A program made the translations under genes and the position numbers. Shown piece by piece: positions 45,107-60,100 of a stretch of 64,000 nucleotides of DNA. Below the pieces are notes generated by a model. That model was not told the DNA's origin. It was given only the letters and a program-made list of their open reading frames with translations, and searched no databases. The stretch's first letter is position 1; every line of letters starts with the position of its first letter. Source of the stretch: Trichostrongylus colubriformis (taxonomy: Eukaryota > Nematoda > Chromadorea > Rhabditida > Trichostrongylidae); assembly GCA_963978905.1 (NCBI GenBank), contig OZ022258.1:56032591-56096590 (forward strand). Reading direction: 5' to 3'.

Positions 45107-48100
45107 CTGTAATGGTAATATTTACAAGCAAACCCATGATAATTCGGTCGAATTAAAGGCCTACGATGCGAACGCGAAGAGGCTAAAGTTATCTGGAACG
45201 TCATGGAGATGAGGAAGGCGGAGTTAAGACCACACCCACCAAATTGCTAAGCGGCATTCTGGACGTCAACATCCTCTTCGTGCTAAGAGGTGTGGTCGAA
45301 CGTCCCAACGCTTCCCACTCAATGACGATCCTTCAATTTAGTTCCAGGTTCTCAATGATACAACAACTTTGAAGGGACAAGTGTTCAGTATTCTGACGCA
45401 ACCTTCACGAATATCGATCCAAGATGACTCGGCTTTATCAAAATTGTTAAAGTTCCGAAGCAGGTGCTGAGTACACCTTGCATAGCTGGCCATCCAACGT
45501 TCAAGAATGCATGCTCGAGCTTTCCACGGGGCGTCTGTAATTGTCATTCATTTTTTATTGATCTTGAAAGCAGTGGAGGTCATTTTCATTAAACGACGTA
45601 ATCAGCTTTGACGGTATGATCCAGAGTTCCGTACCGGCGCTTTTGCTAGATAATAATGATAGCTGATATGTGCCGAAATATCGACACTGAATCCGATCGA
45701 CATAAGTAGAGCAGCTACTGAGATAGGGTCGATGTTGACTGCCCATAAGGAGAGAAATCCTATGACCTGAAGATCATGATTGCTGGACTAGAGAAGCATT
45801 CATAGCTGAGTGCGATTGCACGCATGAGGGCATTGTGGTGGCCACGGCGCAGTGCCCTAACGCTTGCCATCGCAATGAAGCCACTGTGACGCTGCTCTTT
45901 AGCGCTCGTTGGGTTTGCATTCATCCACATGGCAATCATCTCACGAAGTTCTTGGAACGATGGGGGTGTTTGAAAATATAACTGTCAATCATTACAGTAA
46001 TTCTAGCTAATTAATCACACCTTAATGGTAGTTCTCCATAATATGACCAGTTTTGGTTACGCGACGTACTTCGCGAGACACCCGGCATTGGCGACACTAT
46101 CGAAGCCACGCTCTTCTTTGAGACACCATTCAGTCAGAAAAATGAGAGTGTACTCTGCTGTGATGGTAAGGCCCATCATCCGCTTCTGGCCCTTTGGGCC
46201 TTTATTATAGCTGTCTGATCCGGATGTGACTTGTGTGAATAAGACTGCAATCGTTTTCATTCACACAGTCACACACTCTGTGATCGGTTTAGTTCAAACG
46301 GCATTGCTCCTTCGATAACACAACACACTTGCATGCAATTCCAGTGTGCTAACACCTAGTGCGACGTCAGCACATCGCAAAATGAGGGCGAGAGTACAAA
46401 ATAGGTGTTCATATAAGCAGGAACTGCCTTAAATACTATAATGGCCTTAAAATGGCCTCCAACCTCCACCAGTTTCTCCCTACCGAGAGCGCTGTTTTGC
46501 TCTATCGCTCCCTAATTACGATCGTTCTCTTGCAGACGGACATAAATACCGACAAGCGCAGACTATCCCACCGACAAACGCACCGACAAACACATCGACA
46601 AAGCCACTGACAAACCCACAGACAGAACTACACACAAACCGACAGAAAAGAAGACGCACAAAAATAGTGGTTCATATAATAAAAGACAACAGAACAATCT
46701 AGCACTATATTTGTATCGATTATTCCGTGTGAGCAAGTGAGCATAGCGAGGGAGCCGTATACGCCCCGTGACCCGGAACTGGGCCAAATTTTGCACCTGG
46801 AACCAACAGCCAAATGGTGCCAGGGGAGATTTGCTTGCGGAGAGGAACGCGTCCCCCATCCCCCTCAGGCGGTGAACGCGGTAGAGGGAGCCGGCCGCGA
46901 CGGGTTACGGTGGCCGCGCCCAGTTGGAAGTACATCGCGCGTACGGCGGCGGCAGCAATACAAGGTTTATATAATATAAGTTGGTAGCACAATTTAGCAC
47001 AACATTTGTATCGATTATTCCAGCGTGAGCCTAAGAAAAGCGCTCACCTCCATATACTCAACCCATGTTTATTCTATTATATAAACCACTGACTTCGTGT
47101 GTTTGTTTGTATGTCGGTCTGTACATATATCTGTGTTTCCGCAACTGAGTGGTTGTGATTAGGGTATTATAGGGGAAATCGACCGCTCAATGTTTGGGAA
47201 TAGTTATTCATGCTGGACTATTAATCTGAGGCTACGTTATCGTTATGATAACACTTCGTAATTATATGCACCTGCTACGTGCACTCGTCCTTCTGCGGTG
47301 TGCTGACTCGCACTAGAATTCAGGGAGCATGGAGATGTGTTGGGTTCTCGGGGGAGTAGTTCCGTTTGGACTAGACCGATCAAAAAGAGAATAATTGCGT
47401 AAATGAGAATTATTGCTATCTTTTCATGAAATCTTGGACGGTACAGTAAGCTATCATGCTATGGACAGATTGTCAAAAACGCATAGAGGATCTTAGCATC
47501 ATGGGGTGCAGTCGCATGAATCCTATTAGTATGACTAATAGGTGACACCAGGGATGATTTCACCCGCATAAGTGTGCAACAATAAAACTGTCCGTCCTTT
47601 CTTTGCTAAAGCATCTCGCCGAGTTCCTATCCAAATTATCCTATGCGTAGTCCGCTCCGCATTATGCGTAATCCTAAGAACTATCTCGTTCTGAATCTCG
47701 TTGCTGCGCGTTACGTGCAAGGTCCTAGAGCGGATCATCTTGGATAGGCTCATCAAACATCGAGAAGAAACCACCCGTGACGAGCAAGCCGGCTTTCGCC
47801 CTAGCCAATCCACAGTCGACCAGGTATTTATTGTCAGGGGAGTGATCGAAGTGTGGCAGCGGTACTCGAAGTCAATGCAGCTAGCCTTCTTGGACTTCGA
47901 GGCTGCTTTCGACTCTCCACACCGAGGCCGTCTACTCAACGCACTACGAGCCGATGGAGTTCCTAGAAAATTTGTTCGCCTAATTGACGACATGAATCGA
48001 CAAAGAACGGCAGCAGTTTGCACACCTTCCGAATGTACGGCACCGTTCGAGGTTAAAACTGGAGTGAGACAAGGAGCAGTAGCAGGATCGTTTTTTTTCA

Positions 48101-51100
48101 ACTTCGCCGTTGACGATATCATGCGAGGAGTGACGAAGCGACATGCTGCAGACGTCGTCCTCTCGCCATCAAGACGTTCCTTGCTCGATCTCGAGTACGC
48201 CGACGATGTCGTTATATTTGCGGACAGCAATGCAAAGTTGCAGCAGGTCGTCAACCTTGTGTCAAAACTAGCTGCAGCCTATGGATCACGCCTTCGCCCT
48301 GACAAATGCAAACAAATGTGGATTTCAGTGAAATCTACAGCGGGGGTCAAGGTGGATGGACAATCAACAGAACTTGTAGAGGAGTTTTGTTATCTGGGCT
48401 GTATGCCGAAGAACAACGGCAGCTGTAAAAGGGATATTCAGCAGCGCGGCGTTAAAGCCGTATCGGTGTTCAACTCCTTATACAGGTGTCGGTGGTCGAC
48501 TCCTGTTGCCAATGAAGTCAAGCTGCGCGTGTACCTGTCCGCCATTCGACCCCATGATGTACGGATCGGAGACATGGGCAGCGCCGTGGAGAAACTCGAC
48601 TGCACAGAGAGAAAAGACGTTCTCAGACGAGTGCTAGGCTACTTCTGGCCAAAGGTATGACACAACGAAGAACTTTACGCGGAAGTGGATTTGGTATACC
48701 GGAGGATGAGTCGTGGGAAACAGCAACATCTTCCTACATCGGAAGTAGTCAGCAGATTCGTCTACGCTTCCTGGGTCACCTTTTGAGTAGACAGTCGGAT
48801 TGCCTTGTTCAACTTTCCCTGAGGATGCTTTCGGATTCCAGCTGGAGGAGGCCGCCCGGCCGTAAGCGAAGATTCTGGACAGATGTGGTGAAGGAAGACC
48901 TGAGGATGCTTGGCGTTGATCGGCAGTTTGAGCGAGACATTTCGTTTCGCAGATTATAGAACAGCAACGAGTGAGTGGATTCCATTCGACCTATCGCTGA
49001 AGATCGTGATCGATGGGCTCAGCTCTGCTCATGGACAACACAATTCGGCGAAGATGCGGCATGACCGCGTCAGGCAACTTGCCAGCCAATTAAGTCAAGT
49101 AAGTCAAGTCCGCTCCTCACTAGTACCATGTGACGCCCGGAGTATATCGCGTAGCTAAAACGGGTTTAATTTATAATCTGATATATCGGCCCATTGCCTG
49201 TCTCACGAAGTGCGTAGAAATTCTCACTAGCTGTGCATGTTGCGCTGAGGAGGAGCGAAGTGTCAGTGGCACCGTCAGCCTGCCCTGCATGGAGCAAGAA
49301 GAGAAAGTAAGCAGCGCAGTGTCCGGCGTGCAACGCGTTGAGTGTGAGCTAGGGCTCTGTATTAGTGGGTCTCGAAGCGATGATCCGATCCTGACGTAAT
49401 TGCTGTAAGACCTAATTTATTCTGTGGACCTAGGTCTCACCTATAGCCTGGCACGGTACACGTAGCCACGCGAACTTTCTGTTTTGAAGGTACAGTTTGC
49501 GATTATTTGACTAATGAATTATTCATGGGCAGATATCTCCTTTCAGAACGGCAAAGGGTCTCTAGGATGAAAAGTAAGCGTGTAGAGAAGTCAAAATTGA
49601 GATAGGGCCCACTGTCTGAAGATTTAACGCGCTTCATCGATTTTACCGGCTTGAGTGAAGAGGCTTGCCATAGGTAGGATGGACGACATTTTGGTAGTAA
49701 AGGCTGGGATGCCAAGGGAAGGTAGTAGCACTGAATCTTGGATGATAACTCGAGTAAAAACCTGTCGCGTCTACTTCCGTGCTGTGACAAAGAGGGTCAA
49801 GAAAAATTTTCAAAAAGTACGACTCTCCTCCAAAGGGGGCCTCCATACGACCGCTCTCCCCCCTTTCTTCACGTACCGCTGTTTGTGGGATTTCTACTGA
49901 GCCATTGCGATTCATCAAGGAAAATAGGAGCCTACGCCAAGAAAATAAATAAGAATCTAACTAAATTCTATCCATATTCCGAAACGAAAGCGTCGCCGAC
50001 TCTGGGGTGCTCTTCCCTTGATGACAGAGAAGCAGGGTTGAAGGATGAAAAAAAGAAACAAGAGAAAGTCAGAAACCAAACGATGCCATGTAATGCGCTC
50101 CACTGCAAATACCTCGTCGCTATGCAACAGCGACGCAGCCATCGTGATGGAGCGCTGTATCCCAATAGTAATTTTGAACAATTTTTAAATATTTATAACT
50201 TCATTGAAACTTAATTTTTCAAAGTGATAGTCTGTTCTCGTGATGACTCTTCCAGCCCATTCTATAGACCACTTGGTTTTCCTAATGGGTGCGCAGTTCT
50301 CCATATGCAAATCCAGTCGAAAAGATTTGAAAAAAGTTCAAAGTGAATCACTCTACTGAAATCTGGACGTAACTTCTCTCAAACTTATTTTTATGGGAGC
50401 GAATTTCCGATGTGATATCTGCAAGAAAGCCACTTTTTGAAGTATACTTGACTGATGCAACACCATCAAAACGAAAAAGTTATTTCGAAGAACGCCAGTC
50501 GAGAAAAAATTTTTCCGTCGAAGTAGCGAGATCTTCTCATCATCCCTTGAAAGAAGGATTGTGTTTATTATGCCCTCAATACACATCTTTCACTCCCAGA
50601 AGGCCAACGAAAGGGTGATTTTCTTCGGCTTGCCACGCTGCGGGATGCGCTATGCATGAGGATTCTACTCATATTGTCAGTGAATACCAACTCTCTTCCG
50701 GTCCGCATAGTGGCTCGCTAGCATCAGTTTAATATTATAGTTTCGCCAGCAATCGTAGTGAGATATAAAAAAGTCCTATTAGCTAAATTCTCGTTTTCAT
50801 CCCATAGTTTTTGAGTATTCGTCCACGCTGTTATCCGTGAACAGATTCCGCTCCTACGGCTAATCGGTGAATATCGATGGTCTCTCTGTACATGTCTTCG
50901 GTGCCAGCGGACCAACGAAAGGACGAACAACACTGGTCGGCTCCTTTGTAGGTCGCGCCATGAATGAGATTTCTATCAATAATCCATTATTCAAGATTTC
51001 ACTTTCCCGTGGTCGTCTTGATGTGCATTTGGCTACATCAGCTTGGCACCTTAATGACAGTCCAAAAGAATCGAAGGGAATAGCGTGCCCTTTGACTCTG

Positions 51101-54100
51101 CATGGCCTCTTGCGTTGTCCACACGCTTTCCCATCTATAGTATCGTCGCAAACCTATCTCAAAAATTTGTGCCTTACCTTGTTTCCTATTTGTAGAGCCG
51201 CTTTTTGTATGTCTTTCGATATACCAACAGAAGATAAAAGAAATAGCCCACAGAAAAATGAGTTTTTATGCTGCCCATATATTTATGTTGTATTTGTCTA
51301 ATGTGGGTCGCATGCAAAGTTTTACGCAATAAAGTTAGAATCTGGCTGAGATACAGCAACACAAAGTCTTGGCCGTGGACGGGGCTTTCGAGTGAATTCC
51401 CGACCCCCTCGTCTTCCGCGGTCGGAGACGCATTGTAGGAACAGAAACTTGCGTAAACAGTCCCACTCTCCATTCCCAACTGCGGCGGACGACGAGATGG
51501 GGCTTTCACTCGGAGGCCCCGCCCACACGGCCGAGAATCTGGGGAACTGTATCTTAGCTGGATTCTCACTTTTTCGCGTGAGACTTCGCATGCGGCTCTT
51601 ATTGAGCAAATACAACATAAGTATTAGGTTGTCCCGAAAGTCTCGTAGGATTTTTTTGGTCATCACTTTTTATAATTTTTTCTCCCAACAAACAACAATT
51701 AGGCAACAATGTATTCACCATTGTTATCGACAAAATCCTGACACCTCATAGGTAGATCGTTGATTTCCTCCTCTCAGAACTCTGGGTTCTGAGAGTCGAA
51801 GAAGTTAGCGATCGCCATTGCAAGCGAGTCATAATCAAGATTCTTTCGACCAGAAAGGATTCAAAAGGATGGATGAGGTGATAGTCAGAAGGGGCAATGT
51901 CTAGAGAGCACGGCGGGTGGGGCAGAACATCCCAGCCGAGCTCATGTAGCTTGGCCTGGGTACTCTTTGCGATTTGGGGGCTGGCGTTGTCATGAAGTAG
52001 GGTGACCGCGAACCTTTTGCGGCACTTTTCTTGAACAGCGACGGCGAGCTGCTGGAGCTGGTGGGTGCATACGGTAGCGGTGACTGTCTCGCCTTGTACC
52101 AGCACCTTTTGGAAGAGCATTCTTTCCGCGTCTTAGAGGTACACAGTCCTGAGCGTGGTTTGCCTTCCATGAATCTCGCAGTAGCTGAAGCTGATGAACC
52201 AGCGGTCACGGTCTCTTACCTCGTACATCCCCTGCCCAATGCAGTAACCCCTGCCCAATGCAGTATGGATGGAGTCACAAGGTTTTGTCGGTTCGGTGCC
52301 GCAAGACACGGAGTCTGGTAGGTCAATACTTTGTTAGAGAGCTTGGAGAACCTTCTACCATATTCCTGAACCGCCCAGATCGGTCTTGGAATAAACAAGA
52401 GTTATTGATTTTATTGGAAATATCCTACAGAACTTTTGGGACAACCTATTATAAGGGTAACAAAGAAACGAATTTTTCCGTGAACGATTCCTTTGAATAA
52501 AATGTTAGTTTCTCTGGTTTAAACCCAGTTAGTCAATTTTACCACATTTCATCTTTACACCCTGTACCCTCAGCCTATACAATTCCTTGGATCACTGCCT
52601 ACCTCGACAATTTCAACTCCCTTCCCAGCGCACTAGATACGTCCCTCCTGTCGAGGATTTCTCAACGGAGGCTTGGCTTTGGTTACCATTGTCAGGAGCT
52701 GTGTAGACGGTGTCATTATTTTCTTGGACTTGAGCCGGGATGGATCACATGGCAGAGAATTGAGATGCTCCTACCAGTCAGGCTGGCTATGTACACATCC
52801 CTTCATGTGGCATACTCAGTCAATCTACTCACCCCAAGATTAACGCTGAGTAGACTGAACATGGCAGCAGCAATAGAGACGACATCTGGTATAAAAAGGA
52901 TAAAAGCAATACCCATACAAATGACTGCCGAAAAGAGCGTTTGCCAGATGACGGCACCAAATTTAGCAGACTGAAAATTTGTGAGGGTAGGATTCACGTG
53001 GAGTTGGATTTTAAATCTCATCTTATGTGTCACCTGATCGACGTAATCACTCCTCTCCGAATATGCATACACTCCGAGTTCAGGATACCTTTTGCTAATA
53101 GCACGCCATTCTTGAACGAGTGGAATCATCTCACGGTAGCTGAAAAGAGACACAAAAACGCACTGTGCTTCCGAGTTGGCTACGCACTCACTTTCTATTG
53201 CAAATTGCAGAAGCATCTAGATGTGAGTCTGATCTACGCGAGTATTTGTGGGTATCACAGCCTCACTCACAAGTGTATCAAATTACCGAGAAAATAGCCT
53301 TGTAGGTATATACAGAATTTCGATCTTCATTTCTTCAAAAAGTGCCTATGGCTTTTTGTAGATTCCCGAATGTAGCGCATAAAGAACCAACGTAGCATTG
53401 CAAACACAACGCGTGTGGCGTGTAAACGATCAAGTCCTTGGATTGACGCAACACGGCAAACATAGACTTTTCCCCACACCCGAATTTCCCCTGAAGATAG
53501 AAAAGGCCTGCTCACCCGGACAGCGTTGTGAAACCCGTTGTGAAGAGGAATGACGACAGACATGAAGGCTTATTCAGAGTACATGCGGTTTCGTTGACTC
53601 GCATTGTACCTTTCCAGCCAGTGTCCGATTTGATGAAGTCCGGAATGTGAACGTAAGTGAAGGCCACATTCTTAAACAGTAGAGACTTTTTGAAATGGTT
53701 ATGCATAAAGTCAGGGCTAAGCATGGGCTCAGGAAACCTCAGATGGTCATATTTTGGGTTGGAAGGTGTGGGTCATACTTCCGAAAATTCCTCAAAGATT
53801 TCTTGAACGATCGATCACCTGTTTTTGGGTAAATTTCAGACTCTGGAAAATGGAGCATTCTCAAGGATTGTCAGTCGATAATAATACTTATTGCTAGTGC
53901 TAACCTAAATTGCTAACTAAAAGTAGTAAGTGGTAGCAATGTTATGATTATCGATTGACAAACATTCCTTTATTCTCATTTTGAGTATAGGAAGAAAAAG
54001 CGTTAGAAGCGATAATTGACGGACCGTAAGCCAGAAATTTTCCTAGCCAGAAACTAGGTTTGACCCTGAATTAAAAAAGGCCCATGGCAAGAGAAACAAT

Positions 54101-57100
54101 CCTTCAACAAACTTCCTCTTCATCCTCTTTTTCTCGGAATTCCACAAAATCCATGTAAGCTTTTAGGAAGCATAAAGTCGATTTTGGACCATAGCTGAAA
54201 TGATCCAAGTAAAAAAGGCTTTTCTAAGTTTCCGACCTAAAGGTAGAAATCGGGTGTGCGGCGGGACATTTGATTTGCGTAGGCAGCAAAAGAATTTCTC
54301 TTTGCTGTCCGAGTTACGTGCCTTGCTTGTTCCAATTACAATCGACCACTTTCAAGTTGGCGCGATCGCCGCTCGCTAGTGTCATCTGATCTAGCAGGAC
54401 TGTACTGAAGCACATCCGAGGAAATCGATTCGCGGATGTTGTATAAGCAGAATTTGGATCAATAATCAAATAAAAATAGATTGAGTGTGTGTCGTTAGAA
54501 GAGGATTTCGCACCGTAAAGTTGGGCCCCGCAGATAGTTGGGTTTGAAACTAAATTAAAGGCTCATTCCAGGATTATAATGGTGGGATGTCCCGCTCATA
54601 TGAGTCCAGGGTGTTGAAGAACGAAAAAACGTGTAAATTCCTCAAGAACCACAGAAAATAGGGGCTTATTGGCCTTGAGATTGGACGAGATTATTGTGCA
54701 TTAAACAGGTGTCTGGACGAGTTTTTCAATACAAGCCTTTCTGCCAAGTTTAGTGTTAAGATCGATGCAACCGTTATGCAGCGGTTTTTCTACGTATTCA
54801 GCTGTTTCTACATAGAACTTATTCTTTATTCTCCTTTCAAGCTGGATGAACTTTATTGTGCGGTATTTAGCTGCTTCTATTATTCATTTTTATTCCTATA
54901 CAGCCCTTATCATGGAGTTTGGCCGATGAGCTGATTTCGACCATAGATTTTTATTTCTATTATTTCAAGTTCAACATTCTTAATTTTCGATAGGTAAGTT
55001 ATTTTTTGTGATATGTATCTGCTTTTCGTCAGTTATGCATGCATTCAGTTTGTATTTTCCTGTTTTCATGATGTTTTGCCCCTTGTGTATCTTTGCCTTT
55101 TTGTTTCTTGTTAATTCTTTGTGTTTCCGACCTGTTTTTCATTATTGTGTCATTGATGTGCCCTTGTTTTTGTCGGGGACTCTCTTTGACATTGTTTTGA
55201 ATGTTTTGGTCGCGATAGAATTTCAAGTTTCCTTCAATTTGCTAGTTTGGTCTGTTTTGGAGATTTAATTTGAATTTTTCTTTTTTTGCTTGACTCGGTC
55301 TTCACTCAAGTGTTTTTGATGTGCATCTGTGATTGTCAGGAGGACTCTCTGACACTGTTTTGAAGATCTCGGTCACTTTAAAACATGTGTTTTCATGCTG
55401 TTGCTGGTTTTTTATGCCTTTTTGTACATATGTTATTTTTTCTACTTATTCGACCCTTATACATAGCAATGTGTCCTTAGTTTTGTTAGAGCCGTGTCAA
55501 ACGTTGATTTGCAGCTAGCCGCTTCGTCAGAATATTGTTTTTGATCGTTTTCTGAAGGAGCTCTGTTATTCTGTTTTAAAGCCTTCTTTGGATTAGCCTT
55601 CAATGGACATAGTTTCCGTCTTCTCTTACGTGGTGAGTTGTGTAAATCTTGTGAGCTACTTTGAAATATAATTCAGAAATGCTTTATGAATAGCTTTTGT
55701 TTCTTTCGCATTTTGTTTTGCAATTACATCAACAGACCTTTGAAAGGGTGTCTTTGTTAATCCTTGTTCCGGCTGTCGCAAGCTTAAGTCATCGTCGCTT
55801 GTGATGGTTTGAATCAATCACATCACAATCCTTCACAACTCCTTTCCAACCATCAAAAACGTACTACTGTCTAACAATAACCCACACCTTCACTATAAAA
55901 CTTCTTATGTCATCGCTCCAGCCATTGCCTTTACCGCCTCCTGAAATCCGAGTGTTTTCCTGTCATAAATACTCAATTACTCCTCGAATAGTTCATTCAC
56001 TGGTATCATGAGAAAGAGGAACTAATGGGTTGGTTTTTCACATTGTTTCCTTCTCTTTCGAAAAATCTTATAGTTTCTGTTAGTTTCTGTTTCTTTAAAA
56101 ATAGTTTCTCTTTCTCATGATACCAGTGAATGAATTATTCGAGGAGTTCAGGCCTAAGCGTGACAATCACAGATGCACATCAAAAACTTTTGAGTGAATA
56201 CCGAGTCAAGCAAAAAAAGAAAAATTCAAATTAAATCTCCAAAACACACCACACTAGCAAATTGAAGGAAACTTGAAATTCTATCGCGACCAAAACATTC
56301 AAAACAATGTCAAATAGTGTTCCCGACAAAGATAAGGGCACATCAATGACACAGTAATGGAAAACATGTCGGAAACAAAACGAACAAACAAGAAACAAAA
56401 AGACAAAAACACACAAGGGAAAAAACTCCACAAAACACGAAAATACAAAGTAAATGCATACATAACTGACGGAATACATTACCACAAAAACTAATATACC
56501 TCGTGGAAATGAAGCCTGTGGAACCAGAAATATTACATAAAATAAGAATAAAACGCCGAAGTCAGCGATTCGGCCCAAAGAGTCGGCTGATACCCTAATA
56601 TCTCCCAACGACACCCCAAACGACGCAGCACGCGGCTTCGTAGCCACTCGTGCGTTTAAAACCGAGCGCTGGGTGGGCCCGAGCTTCGGGTGTGGCTGAA
56701 CTGGTTTTTGGAGCTCCATGCGCTGCGATGAGTCATCGTCGCACCTCCTTACCTACACAGCCCGCTCGTCTTCGTGGGGAACTATTTAGTCATGTGAAAG
56801 GACTACAATGGTTCCCCAAGGCCGCGTTCATACTTTGTTCATACACCGACGCCGTCGCGGCCGGTGCCGGCGTCGAACTGACACTGGTGTCGGCGTCAAA
56901 TTGACGCCGGCACCGGCGGCGACGGCGTCGGCGCGCGAAGTATTAGGTTGTCCCAAAAGTCTTGTCATATTTTTTTCGATCATCACTTTTTGTTTTTTCT
57001 TCGTCCAACAAATAATAATTAGGCAACATAGTATTGACCATTGTCATCGGCAACCCTCTGCCACTTTACAGGAAAATCGTTGATTCCCTTCTCCCAGAAC

Positions 57101-60100
57101 TCTGGGTTCTGAGAGTCGAAGAAGTCAGCGATCGCCTTCGCAAGCAAGTCATAATCAACGAATTTTCTCTTGGCCAGGAAGGATTCGAGAGGAGGGGTAA
57201 GGTGTTGGTCAGAAAGTGCAATGTCTGGAGTGTATGGCGGGTGGGGCAGGATATCCCAGCCGAGCTTCTGTAGCTTGGCCTGGGCACTTTTCGCGAAATA
57301 GGAGGAAATTGGAGCGGGCGTCGTCATGTAGGAGGGTGACCGCGGACCTTTTTCGGCGCTTTTCTCGAACAGCGACGGCGACCTGCTGGAGCTGGTGGGT
57401 GCATACGGTAGCGGTGACTGTCTCGCCTTGTACCAGCACCTCGCGGAAAAGCATTCTTTCCGCGTCCCAGAACCAGCACAGTCCCAAGCGTGGTTTGTCT
57501 TTCATGTCAATCTCGCCGTTGCTGAAGCTGATGAACCAGCGGCGCACGATCACGTAGCTCACACATCCCTTGCCCAATGCAGCGCTGATGGAGTGGCAAG
57601 CTTCCGTCGTTTTGGTGCCGCAAGACCGCTCATAATAGATGACACCGCGAGTTGGGTGGGTATCGACAACGGGCATTGTAGCTCTCTCCACGGGATCTGG
57701 TGGGACAATATAAAGCATAGGGAACGTTCTACCATATTCCTGAAGCGCCTGGACCTGCCTCGAAGTGAACAAGAGTTACTGATTTTTTTGGGAAAATATG
57801 ACAAGACTTTTTGGACAACCTAATATGATCGCGGCCTAATCCTGGAATGTGTAAAGGTGTAGGACGCGCTCTAAGACCCAACAACATACGTCGCCCTAGT
57901 TCGCACGCATGGCGTCGTGCGCCTCACTCATCGGTACGAAATTCTGTTCTCACGATAAGCACCCGCTTAGCTTTGCTGGATTTCCATTATATTCGCGATA
58001 GTACTACTATTCATGTGACGTGTTTTGTATTTATTATGCTACTTGTTTTTTGCGATTTAGCAGAGCATTAATCCTTAATCGAAGAACCATACCTGTAAGC
58101 TGCCACTTCGTAATCTTCAATCATTCTGGTCACGTTACTCAATCTTTTGGGGTCCCGCAGATCACCAGGTGTTGTCACCACAACCACCAATGTTTGCATT
58201 TCCTAAACAAGTACAGTAATGAGACAGGGTAGGTCGTCTTATGCTTAACGAGCATAGAGGCAGGTACTGTGGCATATCTTCAAAATAGAAGCGTAAGGGG
58301 AGTATTGAAAGGGCACTGATCAATTATAACTTGTAAAGGTTGAGCCGTGCACTCAAATTCCACACAAATCTGTCTGTGCATTGCCATGCACATCTTTCAA
58401 CTGCTTGTGAGGCCAGCTGATGTTCAACACTTTTTCCACCACTTCTCCCAGTTCGCTATCGCCATTAGACATGGAGCATACAGCAAATATAAGTAACAGA
58501 CGAAGAATCTGCACTGTCTGGATAGAAGAGATAATGTTCCTTATTAACTCACTATTTTCAATGAAACCTGTTTTGTATAATGTTGACTAGCTGTTAACCG
58601 TCGTAGTGATCTATTGATGGTCTCGCTGCACACGGGCGGTGCAATTCGAGAGTCGTTTGATTTTGGTGGTGCATTCATCAGTTTTTCATCTTCGTTGAGT
58701 TTTATTCGTCTTTTACTCGTTAGTTTTTATTTGTCCCCATTTATCCAACAGTTACAACCCTCACCAACTTTTGCGATCACCATGACCACATCTACCAGTT
58801 GTGCTCGTGACATATGCTAGCAAATCAAGTTGTCAAGTATTTACAGTCACTTGCGGAGTTTATTAGGTTGAACTCCTCATCTCGAAATTTCCATAGTAGA
58901 ATACAATTAGAATCTCAGAGTTAAGCACTGATCGAGAAATTTTCGGAGAATCGTATTTTGGATTGGAAGTTCTTCACTGTTTCCTAGACGACCGCTCTTT
59001 TGCGTTTTGGGTAACTTTTAGATAGACGAGACGATTTTCTAAAGGAGTAGCAGTGCTCATCGATTGACGTCTTTTTCTTTGAAAGTTCAGGGACACCTTA
59101 TACCAAAAGGTAGCATCGACAAGAGGAGGTGTAATTCGTTGAAAGTTTCCAGACTAGGCTATCCCTGGTTAGAACAATTGACACAGTGGACACAAGACAA
59201 CTGTAAAATCTTAAAATCTTTCGGCTTGTTGTAGTTTCACATGAATTTTCATTTACTGTCAAAGGCCTGTGATGTAGAGGCCATTTGAATAGGACCGTGT
59301 GACACCTCACTACAGCCAGCTGGAAATCACATCAAAGTTGCATGCCTTTTGGAATGAAGGGACTTTTTTTCATTCATAAACAGTGACGAGTTAATTTGCT
59401 CGATTATAAAATACGAAAGCCGGGGTACTGAGTACTGAAAAGAGAAAGAACGAATGAAACGATGACATATGTGATTTTTGATAACTGCTGTTTATCGCCG
59501 CAGCTCGCGATGCGAAAGTTATTCACTCAAAGTCAAAGTATTTCCCAAAGTTATTCCGAGTCACTCCGTCACCAAAGGAAGATGTGGACGGCACGATAAC
59601 AAGGTATGAAGGTGCGCCCTCCACACCTACTTGGCCATTGGCATAGGACAGAAACGCAACTAAAACAAAATGCAACAAAAACTCCTGGGAAGCTTTTGAA
59701 CAAAGTTTCCTCACAGATTATCCTTTTTAAGCTTGTCTTTTCTACGGAACCCATGCATTCCCACTTCTGATTTTCCTCATTACCCCTAATTGTGCGATCA
59801 AAGAGAGTGGTACGGATAATCTGAGTAATGGTAGGGGCAACCTTAATAATGAGATATCGTGAAATGAGTCATGCAAAGAAAGCTACGGGTTTTGAGTGAC
59901 TATATGTAACGGAATTACCGATAAAAAGGAGCGCTCCCGGGCTTTACAAGAGCCATCCCCTCCGACGGTTGCTATTTGCTTTAACAATGCCCGCCCTTTA
60001 AGATAACAGAGCCCACCTCCTTCCAGAGTAAACGGTAGGGAGAAGGTCTTATTTTTCGGGTTTTTGTCGCTTCATTCCGTAATTTTTCATTTTCGCACTA

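Noticed and set aside
46555..46655. CRISPR-like short regular repeat
   Set aside because: Units of 10-12 bp without spacers in a nematode genome; this is a decayed minisatellite.
59523..59714. Possible PTR exon ([16 protein letters not shown])
   Set aside because: Reading phase does not fit, and exons 60235 and 58202 already join in frame with the expected protein segment.
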